Assembly: GCA_015350385.1 (NCBI GenBank)
Contig: WNKI01000004.1
Coordinates: 2,523,162 to 2,587,161, forward strand
DNA length: 64,000 nucleotides
DNA from: Aculops lycopersici
Lineage: Eukaryota > Arthropoda > Arachnida > Trombidiformes > Eriophyidae
Reading direction: 5' to 3'
In this document: in pieces, positions 11,469-22,100 of the stretch
Position numbering within the stretch: position 1 is the stretch's first letter
Layout: every line of letters starts with the position of its first letter
Translations under genes and position numbers: made by a program
The notes under the pieces: model-generated
The model's input: the letters and a program-made list of their open reading frames with translations, nothing else
Database searches by the model: none
Told to the model about the DNA's origin: nothing

Positions 11469-11894
11469 CGATTGTATACGGAAGATGAAAGGAGGGATTG
11501 AATAACAAATGCGATGGAGCAGGATATTTTTAGACACTGAAGCACGTTTATAATACGATAGGATGAGTAACTTGTCGTCATGTGACTGCTTTGCAATACG
11601 ATGTAACGCTACCAATGTGAAACCTGTGATAAACTAGAAGCAATCTGGAACAATCGAATACTAATATAACTCTTCAGCACCGAGAGGGACTACATTAGTA
11701 TCACTGTACGATCGTCTCTCTTGCCAACGCGCCAAGAGTTTGCCGACTTTCAAACACCACTACGAACTGAAAGCCATCTGAATCCTAGTGATTTTCGGCA
11801 GAAATTTCAGATTCAAATCAAATCTCAAAGAATCATATCTCTTGTGACGAGTCAATGATACTAGAACCAAGTAAATAAAGTTTGATATTCTAAG
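11469..11894. other. 426-nt intergenic spacer
   Basis: No coding frame or repeat is evident. It probably holds the MTRFR 3' end and the promoter and leader of the next gene. Confidence 0.4.
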
Positions 11895-12731
11895 ATGCGA
11901 TTTTCAATTGTATATGTTGTTGCCGCGCTGTCTGTTGTGCCACTTGCTGCTGCTATTGTCTCGGCAAATCCAAAGCCAGAGACAGAGCAAATCAGAATGC
12001 ACAATATGAATACCAATATTGCCTTTGGTTCGTCAGCTGAGAAGGTTTCATTTGATTCCGGCGACTACAATCGCCAAGTGCTCATTGATCCAAGCAAGCT
12101 GATTGAGCAAGTCAGCAAGAGCAAGTTGTACAACGACATTGAAGAGGACCCGGAGGATAGATTCATCACCACTCGCAGCGGAAAGCCTCGCCAACGTTTA
12201 ATGCGCGGCGGGGAGGCCGACCAATGGGTTGAAGACACTCTGGTCGGAAAGCAACAGGCCGCCGCCATTGCTGGAGTCCAATCCGGAAGCCAAAAGGTCT
12301 TGTCGCGCAAGAAGCGCCGTTGTAGAAACAACGACGACGGAGATGCCAATAGATCTCGCCGAGCTCGTCGTGCAAGGTCCAACAGGAGAGCTCAACGCAA
12401 GGCTGAACGCAGGGCTCGTAAAGCGGCGAAGAAGGCAGCTCGTCGATCTCAATCGACAACAACTGTCATCAGAAAGATAGTGCCAATTAGCGAGGTCAAT
12501 CAGCTTAATGGAGCCACTACTCTTGTGCAACAACAGCCAGGAACCATAGTGCAGTCCGCAGTACCAGCAACCGCCACAACAATCCAGCAACCAGCTCAGA
12601 TCATCCAACAGCAGGTGCCTCAGCAAAAGGTGGTTGTACCAGCCGCCGCTTCGATTGTCGCTACTCCGGTTGTAGCCGCCCCCGCAACAGCGCCATCGGT
12701 TTCCGTGCAAGGCTCCGTCAATATCAACTAA
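11895..12731 (+). CDS. Unrecognised secreted protein with Arg-rich core and Q/A/V-rich tail
   Basis: A 278-residue single-exon frame. It begins with a clear signal peptide (MRFSIVYVVAALSVVPLAAA, cleavage about residue 20-25). Next comes a mixed-charge region of about 115 residues with dibasic sites, then a strongly basic block (about residues 138-190, repeated RRAR, RKAERR and KKAARR motifs). The last 85 residues are nearly free of charge and rich in Q, A, V and P. AATAAA at 12743-12748 lies just after the stop, which supports a real transcript end. I recognise no homologue or domain. A cationic structural or matrix role is possible but is only inference. It heads the secreted-gene cluster at 11.9-16.3 kb but does not share the Gly-rich core of its neighbours. 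Confidence 0.7.
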   Translation: MRFSIVYVVAALSVVPLAAAIVSANPKPETEQIRMHNMNTNIAFGSSAEKVSFDSGDYNRQVLIDPSKLIEQVSKSKLYNDIEEDPEDRFITTRSGKPRQRLMRGGEADQWVEDTLVGKQQAAAIAGVQSGSQKVLSRKKRRCRNNDDGDANRSRRARRARSNRRAQRKAERRARKAAKKAARRSQSTTTVIRKIVPISEVNQLNGATTLVQQQPGTIVQSAVPATATTIQQPAQIIQQQVPQQKVVVPAAASIVATPVVAAPATAPSVSVQGSVNIN

Positions 12732-13228
12732 AGTGATGAGTTAATAAATGGCGACACAAAAATTAAGTGTTGGAATCTAGACAAATTTTACCTTGTTTAA
12801 GTTGGCGCTATTTCGTTGTTTCATTTTATTGCTATCATTATTATTATAATTATTATTCGATTTCCTTGAAGAAAAAATCAATGATCAAGAGACACTCTTA
12901 CACACTATATAGGCTTGCTTGACAGGTTATGCGACGATGACGATAGTGATGATGATGATTATTATTATAATTATGATTATGTAGGTGGTAGTGGAGTAAC
13001 AGAGTTCAGGCGACATGCCATTGAGTTTGACGCATAGTGGAAAATCACTTATGTTCCTCTGATTGCTCCTCAGTCGACCATTGAGGTTCTATAATGAAGT
13101 GATATAATGAGATTGAGATTTACATATTGATGGCTCTAGAGTGAATAACCGGAAATGCTTGCTTGTTTGCTAGCGTAATAGGATAGCAAACTAAACTTGC
13201 AGCTGCAGCAGCATCAAGAAAAAGCCTT
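12732..13228. other. Spacer between convergent secreted-protein genes
   Basis: Contains the AATAAA at 12743-12748 for the plus-strand gene and ATT/GAT low-complexity sequence at 12829-12990. TTTATT at 12835-12840 could serve as a minus-strand AATAAA for the gene at 13229-13498. Confidence 0.4.
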
Positions 13229-13498
13229 TTATCTCCTTCTTCTTCTCCAGTACGATTTGCCTCCATCGCAGTGAATGGGAATGGGAATTGGAATTGGGTA
13301 GCTATAGCTACCTCCGCCGCCGCCACCACTGGTACTAATGATAATGTTACCTCCCTTGCCTTTTCCCTTGCCCTTGCCGCCGGCTTGCACTTGGCCCACT
13401 ATGTTGGAGCTATTTGGCAGCGTTATGGTGGCAATAAAAGTGATCGCCACGAGGAGGGCAAATAATCTTGTGATTGAGTTGAGGTTGATGAGCTTCAT
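13229..13498 (-). CDS. Small secreted glycine-rich peptide 1 (single-Cys PIPIP family)
   Basis: An 89-residue frame on one exon. It has a signal peptide (residues about 10-30, LFALLVAITFIATITLP), a Gly/Lys repeat (GGKGKGKGKGG), a short beta-like NIIIS, Gly6, then SYPIPIPIPIHCDGG and a terminal W-R5. The core (aromatic)-P-I-(P/Y)-(I/V)-P with one Cys is shared with the genes at 15016 and 15818. The three genes therefore form a local family, with this one divergently oriented. TATAAAA on the minus strand at 13631..13625 sits about 130 nt upstream of the ATG. The function is unknown; Gly-rich secreted peptides of arthropods include cuticle, silk and antimicrobial proteins, and none is recognised here. 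Confidence 0.75.
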   Translation of the reverse strand: MKLINLNSITRLFALLVAITFIATITLPNSSNIVGQVQAGGKGKGKGKGGNIIISTSGGGGGGSYSYPIPIPIPIHCDGGKSYWRRRRR

Positions 13499-13624
13499 GG
13501 TTTCTGTTTAGGTAACTTGTTGATTTTAATGATCAAACTAAAAAGGAGGAAAGAAGGATTTGTTGATGTTCGCATGGAACAGGATAACTTCAAAATGAGA
13601 GACTAAATCGAAGTTGCTTTCTCC

Positions 13625-13631
13625 TTTTATA
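13625..13631 (-). promoter_or_regulatory. TATA box of Gly-rich peptide 1
   Basis: TATAAAA on the minus strand, followed by GG and a purine-rich leader, 127 nt before the ATG at 13498. Confidence 0.65.
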
Positions 13632-14868
13632 CAGTCAAATGGGTAAGCTATCTACTAAGTACCACTTCACCTGTTGACTCTGCCTAAAGAATCCTCAGGT
13701 GTTTCCTCACTTCAGCAACAGCAGCAATAGATATTATAGAGATAATTATTCACCCCTCTCCCTTGTAACTTCTAAAATTTTCAACTATTCTTAGTGTTCT
13801 TGTCCTGTTTGCTCCCTCTCATCCTCCGTCGCCAATTACTAGCCGTTGACTGAGTGAATGTGTCGCAAAGTCACTTTCCCTTCACTCGAAACTCTTAGTT
13901 GTCTGTTTGAAATTTAAACGGCAACAAGTCTTGATGGCTATTTGTAGCAAATGCAGAGAAGAGAGGATGACCAAATTACACCAAACGAGACTTGACTAGA
14001 CAAAACTTGACTGTACTCTTGTGACAACTCGGAAACTCCTCTTCTTTTCTCTCTGAACCAACTCCAGTGTCTTGAAAACTTTAGAAAATTTTTCAACTAG
14101 CTCAATGGGTATGCAAGAAAACAATATGCTCACTCATTTCTATCGCAAGTAACTTGCATCACCTCGACTAGTAATGAGCAAGTAGCTTTCTCGCTCGCTC
14201 GCTTACTGCTGGCCATAAGTGACAGGTGAATCAATCAGCAGGTAAGTTTCTGTCGCTGGAGACAAAGTTACAGTCAAACTGTGGGTGACTCTTGCTCATT
14301 GAGTAGATTACATGTATATAATACTTGCTCACCAGCCAGCGGGGTTCATGATGCGTAACGGACGAGACTCTTTTTGCTCGCCTTCCATCGACTAACTGTG
14401 GCTATCTACTTCAGCTACATATTGAGTTGCTCACTTTGGTCGGGAGTCAATGCAGAGCTTGCGACGAGATGTTGCTTGCATAGTCGTTGAGTGAGACGAC
14501 GATAACTCGATTGACCAATATGTTTGAAAATAACTGCATTTAGTTCAAAGAAATGGAGGCAATCGATTGGTTTTAGTCGACGAATTTGTTGAAACTCTCG
14601 CTCACCTCACACGCCAAAACTGAAGCCTAGATCTCGAGGCTCACTGGAGCCAGAGCTACTGTCCCCGGAAGTTTACCTGGCTAGACGCGATTGCCGGCGT
14701 GAAAACTTTCGATTGTTGCTGCCCACCTCTGGTTAGAGTCGGCTTAAGAATAGCCGGTGAATGAGTCAATCGGAGAAGGTGGCGCTAACTACAGCAAGCA
14801 GACTAGCAACAGGTTGCCATCGCTGCAAGTCGATGGACTTACAAAGACAAGCATGCAAATTTCTGGAG

Positions 14869-14875
14869 TATAAAA
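14869..14875 (+). promoter_or_regulatory. TATA box of Gly-rich peptide 2
   Basis: TATAAAA followed by GG. The leader contains TTAGTTGGTCA at about 14893, a string repeated in the leader of peptide 3 (about 15805). The ATG lies at 15016. Confidence 0.65.
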
Positions 14876-15015
14876 GGAAAAAACCGAATGATTTAGTTGG
14901 TCATAGTAAGTTTTTCTTCAGCTCAGATAGCAAGTGAAAGTGGATCTAAAAAACAAAACCTCCGAGTTCCGTGTTTGAGAGAAAAAGCTATAACACCAAA
15001 TCAAATTTCATCAAA

Positions 15016-15487
15016 ATGAATCTAATGAACGCGCTAGTAACAGTTGGCTTGAGTTTGCTCATTTGCCTTGTATCATTAGCTAGGGCTGGTGGCGACAAGT
15101 CTGCAAAAACAACCGTTAGTATCGAGTCACATAGAGGCAAAAATTGGAAGCAAATTGAATAAACTGGAAACTAACCCTTAGAATATTGACTCAATCCAAC
15201 TTAACTTCACTCGACTCAACTTAGGTGATCACATTGGCTGGCGGTGGCGAGAAACACGGCGGTGGATATCCCGTAAGTATTTTATTTGCAACTCAAATCA
15301 ATGAAACTTTTCTAGATCCAAGATGCAGGTGAGCTAACTCAGTAAATTCAATTTGCTCTAAAATCAATAGATTCCCATTCCAATCCCTGTCTGCTCGGGT
15401 AAGGGCTACGGTAGCTACGGGGGCGGACACGGCGGATATGGGCACGGAGGCTTCGGGGCTCAGGCACGAATGGGCTGGAGACGCTGA
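15016..15487 (+). CDS. Small secreted glycine-rich peptide 2 (single-Cys PIPIP family), three exons
   Basis: Predicted exons are 15016..15114, 15225..15272 and 15371..15487, all phase 0. The introns are 110 and 98 nt, starting GTTAGT and GTAAGT and ending TTAG and ATAG. The joined product is 87 residues. It has a signal peptide (MNLMNALVTVGLSLLICLVS, then LARA), a short linker, a beta-like VITLAGGG, then GGGYPIPIPIPVCSGKGYG, a Gly/His/Tyr repeat and a C-terminal GWRR. The YPIPIPIP-x-C core is nearly identical to peptide 1, which strongly supports this splicing. Read unspliced, exon 1 would stop at about residue 49 and lose the core. AATAAA at 15627-15632 marks the 3' end. Function unknown. 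Confidence 0.75.
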
Positions 15488-15817
15488 GGTGTTCAATTCG
15501 AAGTGACCACTGGATGATAGAGAAACAGGTGTCAATCCACTGGACCGAAAAGATTGTTGGTTTGAAGCCAGTCAAGTCAGATTTAGATTATGTGCGGTGG
15601 CCACTTTACACTAGCCACTGGTTGCCAATAAAGTGTTGAAAGTTTTCCAGTTCACTTTGCAATTCAAAGTTTATCGTCAGTTTTAATTGTCAATCAAAGA
15701 GTTGATTTGATCCTTCCACTTCTCGTCGTGTGATTCGATAAATATTTATCCTCAAGAGGCTAGTATAAACGCCATTAGCAACTAGAAAGAAGAACAAGAT
15801 TGCATTAGTTGGTCACA
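15488..15817. other. 330-nt spacer with poly(A) signal and next promoter
   Basis: AATAAA at 15627-15632 ends peptide 2, and TATAAAC at 15764-15770 precedes peptide 3. Such tight packing, with separate signals for each gene, fits a tandem array. Confidence 0.55.
15764..15770 (+). promoter_or_regulatory. TATA-like box of Gly-rich peptide 3
   Basis: TATAAAC 54 nt before the ATG at 15818. The leader carries TTAGTTGGTCA, shared with peptide 2. Confidence 0.5.
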
Positions 15818-16252
15818 ATGATGAGAGCCGAGGCTAAGAACAAACCGACCGACATAAGACTGCGGCTCTTTGCGGCTCTAGTCATCCTCGCGGCAGCCAT
15901 TTGTGTCAACCTGATCCTCTCAACTATCGTCAGCCGCCAGAAGTGTCAAGGCCCAAACACGAAGACCATAATGAGCAGCAGTGGCAACCACCAGGTTTTA
16001 CGAGCAAGCGAGAGGAGTCTCTTCGAGTGGCCATTTCTGATGGCCGAAGCCGGAAAGAAGAAGAAGAAGGAGAAGAGCGAGGTGGTTGTGATCTCGGTGA
16101 ACAATGCCCAGCCAAAGGGATACGGGGGCGGTGGTGGCTGGCCAATCTACGTGCCCACTTGTGGCGGGGCAGGGGGCGGCGGATTTGGCGGCTTTGGGCG
16201 CCGAAGGAAGCGAAGATCGATAGCGACGACGACGACGACAGGTGACTATTGA
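15818..16252 (+). CDS. Small secreted or anchored glycine-rich peptide 3 (single-Cys PIPIP family)
   Basis: A 144-residue frame from the first ATG. It has a hydrophobic segment at residues about 18-38 (LFAALVILAAAICVNLILS) as signal or anchor, a spacer, a Lys-rich run (GKKKKKEKS), beta-like VVVIS, GYGGGGGWPIYVPTCGG, a Gly/Phe stretch and a basic RRRKRRS, ending in a short Thr tail. The order beta strand, Gly run, aromatic-P-I, single Cys, Gly, basic end matches peptides 1 and 2. Its spacer between signal and core is much longer and the PIPIP core has drifted to PIYVP. AATAAA occurs at 16280-16285. Function unknown. Confidence 0.7.
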   Translation: MMRAEAKNKPTDIRLRLFAALVILAAAICVNLILSTIVSRQKCQGPNTKTIMSSSGNHQVLRASERSLFEWPFLMAEAGKKKKKEKSEVVVISVNNAQPKGYGGGGGWPIYVPTCGGAGGGGFGGFGRRRKRRSIATTTTTGDY

Positions 16253-17374
16253 GTGGTTGTGGTGGTTGTGCGTTGAGCTAATAAATATTAAAACTTACAA
16301 ACTCGCACTCAGAGGTGCAAATCAGTCTGGTCGGTTGGTTGCAATTGTGATCGCATTCGGGGTGAAGTTGTTGTTGTTGTTGTCGTTTGCCATTTCACTT
16401 GGGCGAATCCACGGCAACAACATAATCGCAACCACCGCCTACAACAACAACGACAGCAACAACAACGACGACGGCACCAACTGCTTTCCCTTGTCGCAAC
16501 CGTCCGTCTGCGCGACTGTGTGTTTTCGTGTTGCTGTTGCTGCTGCTGCTGCAATATTATGTTGTTGATATTGTTGTTATTATTGCGGCCTGCATTGCAT
16601 TAAGCGAGCCGTGAGTTGTTGTTGTTGCGCTTTTAGTGGTGGTGGTGGTGGTGGTGCCATACTATAGCATGCAGACAAACGCACACGCGTACTAGGCTAC
16701 GAGTACGCACAGTGGTGCAGGGCGAAATTTGCTTTTGCCATTGCCGCTCTGCTATTGCTGTTGCAGTTGCTGTTGCTGTTGCCCGGCTGGCTGATATTGG
16801 TGTTGTTGGCAATGTGCGGTAGTTGCTGTGGGTCTGCCCGTTGTATGTGTTGTTGGCCTAAAGCGTCGAGCTGTTGTTGTTGATATTGTTGTTGTTGTTG
16901 ATGATGTTGACGAGAGCGACGGCGGCGGCGCCTGCGGTGGTAGCACCGCAACTACCAGCAGGGAGCGTCGTTGCTGTGTGTGTGTGTGTGTGTGTTGTGT
17001 TGCTTAGCGCTTTCCATGGACTGCCATTGGACTATGGGAATTGCAATACAAGTAGCAGCAGCAGCAGCGGCAGTCGCCATTGCAACTACCACAGCAACTA
17101 CCGCACAACCAACCAGCACACAACAACAGCAACCACAACAACAGCAACCAAGGCAATACTACCATTTCTTTTCTCTTTTATTCAATCCAATATTATCATC
17201 CATACTATTAGCTGGCAAGGATTAGGAAATTCATCTACCATTAAAGCTATTATTAAAATTACCAAGACTAATTAGAAATTATTTGATCTTTTGCCTGTTG
17301 AAATTCCGTTAAATTTTATCCAAAATCCGAGGACCAAGGTAAAATATAGCGCAAGAAAAATCCAATACCACATT
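16253..17374. other. 1.1 kb low-complexity region upstream of the BTB zinc-finger gene
   Basis: Dense CAA/CAG/GTT triplet tracts (about 16366-17160), a GGT tract near 16634 and a GT dinucleotide repeat at 16974-16994. The open frames here are repeat-driven (poly-Gln, Ser, Leu) on both strands and are not called as genes. It probably includes the leader and promoter of the gene at 17375. Confidence 0.5.
16974..16994. repeat. (GT)n microsatellite
   Basis: About ten GT units. Confidence 0.85.
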
Positions 17375-18421
17375 ATGAGTGCTGGTATAAATATTATCCA
17401 GCAACCGGCACAACAACAACAACAACAACAACAACAGCAACAGCAGCAACAACAACAAATTCCAATGAGTATCCAGTTGCTTAAAAGACAGCAACACAAC
17501 ACCAAGCTAGCCAATGTTCTCAAGGATATGCTACAGAAGAATATTCTGGTCGATGTAACCATCTACTGTGATGATGGCCAAGTTGACGCTCACAAGCTTG
17601 TCCTAGCGGCCACCTCAGAATATTTCAGAAACTTGTTCAGCCGAATGACAAATGCATTCCACTATCCCATTATAGTGCTCAGAGAATGGTCTGTAAATGA
17701 TCTCAAGACTGTTATTGAATTCATATATTTGGGCGAAGTTCATGTGCCGCACAATAGAGTTGATCAAGTTATTAGATGTGCCCAATACCTACAAATTGAT
17801 GGAATGGTCAGTAGTACCTCGAATATCAGCGCCGTCCTAGCTGCACCCTCGGCCATAAATAACATCAATCACAATGCCCTTTTAGTGGCCCATGCCGCAA
17901 TGACCGCCGGCGGAGTACCTGTGGCCGGCGCAAACTCTTTAAACAATGTCAATCTGACGACGGGCGCCAATAATAATACAAACAAACTACAGCCGCAATA
18001 TCCAGGGGTTAGCGCGACAAATGCCATCTATCAGACAAGCGGCAGTGGTGGCGGAGGCAGTAGCAAACGTGGCCATGGCAGTCGAAGCGGTGGGCACGCC
18101 AACAACCAGAGTAATCACAATAACAATGCCAATAATTCAAGCACCAGCAACAATGCTGATAACAACACGTCAAATAATTCATCCTCGAAACCAAAACATA
18201 TCTGTACAGTTTGTTACAAGTCATTTACACATGGATTCACCCTTAAGAGGCACATGAAGCTACACCAGAACACCAGGCAAGCAATCTACTGTGACGTTTG
18301 CTCAAAGAGCTACTCGTGCAAAGATAGCTTCTTGCGTCACAAAAAATCCTCTGGCCACTTGCAACACGCCGAATACAACCACCGATCTATTGATGGTATG
18401 AATCTAGGGACAGACAGATAA
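17375..18421 (+). CDS. BTB/POZ domain protein with two C2H2 zinc fingers
   Basis: The first ATG gives 348 residues. A poly-Gln tract (residues about 13-28) precedes a BTB domain of the insect ttk type at about 38-150: LVDVTIYCDDGQVDAHKLVL, then AATSEYFRNLF, then VNDLKTVIEFIYLGEVHV and a leucine-rich end. A low-complexity Ser/Asn/Gly linker follows. Finger 1 (about 275-298) is CTVC with x12 and HMKLH; finger 2 (about 303-328) is CDVC with x12 and an H-x5-H spacing. Proteins of this build are dimerising, DNA-binding transcriptional regulators in the nucleus. Orthology to a named fly gene cannot be decided from this. Reading further upstream needs a non-ATG start. The protein is single-exon as read. 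Confidence 0.88.
   Translation: MSAGINIIQQPAQQQQQQQQQQQQQQQQIPMSIQLLKRQQHNTKLANVLKDMLQKNILVDVTIYCDDGQVDAHKLVLAATSEYFRNLFSRMTNAFHYPIIVLREWSVNDLKTVIEFIYLGEVHVPHNRVDQVIRCAQYLQIDGMVSSTSNISAVLAAPSAINNINHNALLVAHAAMTAGGVPVAGANSLNNVNLTTGANNNTNKLQPQYPGVSATNAIYQTSGSGGGGSSKRGHGSRSGGHANNQSNHNNNANNSSTSNNADNNTSNNSSSKPKHICTVCYKSFTHGFTLKRHMKLHQNTRQAIYCDVCSKSYSCKDSFLRHKKSSGHLQHAEYNHRSIDGMNLGTDR
17409..17459 (+). repeat. CAA/CAG tract encoding poly-Gln
   Basis: An interrupted (CAA)n/(CAG)n run inside the coding frame, so length polymorphism here would alter the protein. Confidence 0.85.
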
Positions 18422-19153
18422 CGTTAACTTTGAGCGATGTTAACGGAAGCCATTGATCGGACAATAACACCAACATCAACCCACTAGAATTGCAGACTAA
18501 ATCAAAGTTGCCGTTATTTGGCCAGTCACCTTATCATCAAAATCATCATTAGCAACATCAGCGACAACAACCGCAACTGCAAACACAGAAACCTTTCAGG
18601 AATCATGATATAGAAAAACTATGTTTGTGAGAGGTTATAGTTGATAGAAAAATAAGATTGAGAGAAAGGATTAGGCCAAGCGTCAAAATTATATCTACAA
18701 GTATGATCTACTATATGATGATCAATGATCTAATTGAAGAAAGGAGTTAGCGATCAGACATTATAACTAAGATGAACGAGAGGAGGAAGAAGAAGAAGAA
18801 GAGGGAGAGAGTAAATTAAGTTGTTACACACTAGAGAGCGAGAAAGAATTTGATTATATATCAAAATTAAAAAACCACCTTAATCACACAATTACAATCA
18901 CAACGGACAATTGTTTATAATCTACAAAATATCAACAAGTTGCCAGGTGCGTGTATGCGTTTATTATTGTTATTCAGCTTTTTATTTGACTCTCCTTCGC
19001 TCTCACCTCTTTAGGAATGGCAATATAGAGTCTGAGGCACCCTTTATTGTCATCCGATTGATTGAGTTTTGGCTAACAAATTTTCGTTCCTCTTTTGTGA
19101 GATTCAACTGGTTGGTGTTTATTTTGTGTATTTGTGTGATTGTAATATCGCGA
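18422..19153. other. Spacer between convergent BTB-ZF and mannosidase genes
   Basis: AT-rich 3' flanks with a GA/AAG-rich patch at 18775-18815. No gene seen. Confidence 0.5.
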
Positions 19154-22100
19154 TTAGATGTAATGGATTTGAACGAGGAAGGTTCGGATTTCCATGGGTC
19201 TCAGCTCGACTATGAACAAGTCCTCGCCATTTTGCGTACCCTCAATCAAATGGCTCACATAGTCCATGTTGACAAAGTCGCCCAGCTCGTCGGTGTAGTT
19301 TTTGTATGGATTGGTGGAGGTTTGGAATCGCAACCTGTTGGTTCGTGCCACCTCAACGTCCTGCAAAGCGTCCAGGGTCATCTCGCGCACCTTGACCACC
19401 TTGAAATTCTTGAACATTCTTCGTAGCGACACCTGAACGGGTCTCGAGTAGTCGGCGTCTTCGTTGATCTCAAAAATATGCTCCAATCTTATGAGAACAT
19501 TCTCTTGGTCCCACGATTCCAACGACAACAGATTGATCATCTTAGGCAGGTAGTCGCGTAAGCCGCTGAACTTGAAGCGCGATGATGGGTTAGCTCCACC
19601 ACTAGCTGCCGATTCTGATGCCGATGGACTAGCGCCGGCACTAGACAAAAGGTTTGTGCTTATCAGAGGAGCTTGACCGAGACTCATGGTCGCGGGTGGC
19701 GCCTGAAACCATTGAATGGGATGCATGTGGAGTTGCTTGCTTAGCTGGCGCGTCGACCTGATAACCGAATCAATGGGTCCAATCAACAGGTAGTGCTTGC
19801 CGCGGATAATCAATCCGCGCCTGTCAATTCCTGGCTCGTTTAGTGGCTCCTCAACTCCAAGTCCATCGTCCTGCAACAGACGACGATGGAGCATGAGCTC
19901 AACTTGACCGTCGTGCAAACTACTTCCGCCTTGGGGACGATCTGGCAAAATTGTCAACTGGAGGTTTCGGTCGTAGTCTCTAATAAAAATCCAACTCGTA
20001 ATTGGGTAGTAGTTGCTAGCTGTTGTCTCACTGGTAAACAATCTATAATCTGAACGATGATTTCTCAAACGTCTAATGGTCTCTCTGCCATTGGAATCGG
20101 TGAAGAAGGTTCCATTTGTCTTCATGTCAGTTTCGTAGAGCGACACAATCTCGCGACCATTGTCCGATATTGGATTGTAAGCTCCATTTTGTAAATTTGG
20201 ATTGCTAATATCGGCTTGAATTGGAATCGGACCCACTAGCCAGTGGAACTCGATGTAATCCGAGTGCTTGTAGATTCTTATAACCTGCGAGCACCATGGC
20301 GAGAACACCTGATGCACCTCCTCAACCACTGGTCCGCGAATGATTTCTATCTCGGCCTTTGGAGCAATACGCTGCGCGCCTCGATCGCTTGGATTGAAGA
20401 TGTAGGCGCCCGAGTTCTTTTCCGGCCGATACTTTCCATCGGCATCATAGTAGTAGAAGTTCTGCTTGAATGGTAGGCGGCGACCGTCGGCAAATTGAAT
20501 AGCCTTCAGCAGTCCGGTGGTTTGGTCTATGATACCGCTGATACGTGAGTTTCCAAAGATGAAATCTCCGCCGCCAGGTGTACCGAGAATCTCGCGCCTA
20601 ACTAAATTGTTGTTGTTAGGTGGAGATGGATAGGCTATTCTAGGTAAGAGCGAGCTAACTGAAGCTTGCGACGGTTTTATACCCGAACTTCCGGTGGGCG
20701 AGTAGAAACTTGGTCCTGTTCCAGAGGCAGCGGCCATCAGCTGGCCACCGCCGACACCTGTTGGCGGACCCGGCAGCTTCTCAATGACATAGGTGGCCAT
20801 TGTTAGTGGCGGTAGGATTGCTGCAAATATAAACTCCTTGCTAACTTCTGGATCAATAACTCCATAGTCCTGACGAGACTCAATGGAAGTCAACCTAAGG
20901 ACTGAGGGTGGAATTGGCGTTTGTTGCGAGGCAATGGCGGCATTCGAGTTGCCACTAGACTCGCGCACAATGTAGCGTCCATCGCGGACGGGAATTTGGA
21001 TGAAATGTTGGACAGTATGTGAGGCTGGATTGTAGGCATGAATCAGAAGCTTCTCAAATCTATCTAACTTCTCGCTAATTTGACAATGGCTTGCATTCAA
21101 ACTCGAGCAAAATATATGCTCGCCCTTCATGATAAACATGTCGATCGGCGACATCTGTTGCTGGTGGCCCATTGCCTGCCTCTGGTTGTTGTTATGCTCA
21201 ATGATCTTTGCCACCGAAGTAACCAACGAGTGATGGGCCTTTTTCATTGCATTGCCCAACATTCGACTGTAATCATCGTTAACAAATTGCTTACACGTTC
21301 CCGTTACGGCATCGTGATGTTGAAGGATACCTAGAGTCTCTTGAAGTGGCTCCAGCTCATTAACTGCATCCTGATTGCTCATTGGATTTGCCAAGACACT
21401 CAACTGCTTTGCTGCTTGCAAAAAGTTATTTCCCATCACAATCTGATACTTGAGTCCGGGGCGGGAGGTAAAGTAGCCAGTCCAATAGGAATTATGAGCA
21501 TCGGCGTAGGGGAAAAAGTCGTCCAATTTAACTGGCCAGCTAACGTGAGATTGCTTATGGATATTCTTCAAGTAACAACTTGGTGTTGAATAGACCAAAT
21601 TTATCTTATACTTCATCGGATTCGATTGAATCTCATCCACAAGCATGTCCAAATTTGTATACCACTTGTTGGCATCGCGATAATGGAAGTCCATTCCCAT
21701 GGTGACAAGTGTATGGTTTGTGGCGTAACTCTCCGCTTGTTTCATCATCATCAACGAGAAATGAGTGGCCTTTTGTTGAATATTATACTTGTTAAGCTGC
21801 TCATCGTTACAATTAACATCGAAACAAAATTGCTCGGGTGGCGAGTAAGTGTTCGGCAGGATACAGGTAAACATGTCTGTTTTGTAGGCGCCCAACGAAG
21901 GGGACGATTTCCAAACAAACTCCATTGATTGCATATTTTGTCTAAACATTTTGTCTTGAAAATCAATACGACCTAAGAAGAGGCCATCGAATCCCATTTG
22001 CGATAGTAAACTTGCGTACTCTCTAGAGTGACCGAAGGGATCAATTTGCCATCCAATTTTGGGCACACCTCCACATTGGCCAAACAACCTGTAGAGACTC

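Larger units (their letters stand above)
13499..15015. other. 1.5 kb divergent promoter region between Gly-rich peptides 1 and 2
   Basis: Holds TATA boxes for both flanking genes (13625-13631 minus, 14869-14875 plus). No coding frame was found. The centre is rich in GCTCGCTCG and GAGT/ACTC runs. Confidence 0.5.

Noticed and set aside
12065..12710. Long antisense frames opposite the Arg-rich secreted-protein gene
   Set aside because: They are shadows of the repetitive codons on the plus strand and have no signal or domain.
16309..17225. Several poly-Gln, poly-Ser and poly-Leu frames on both strands
   Set aside because: All are driven by CAA/CAG/GTT triplet tracts. No unique sequence outside the repeats supports a gene.
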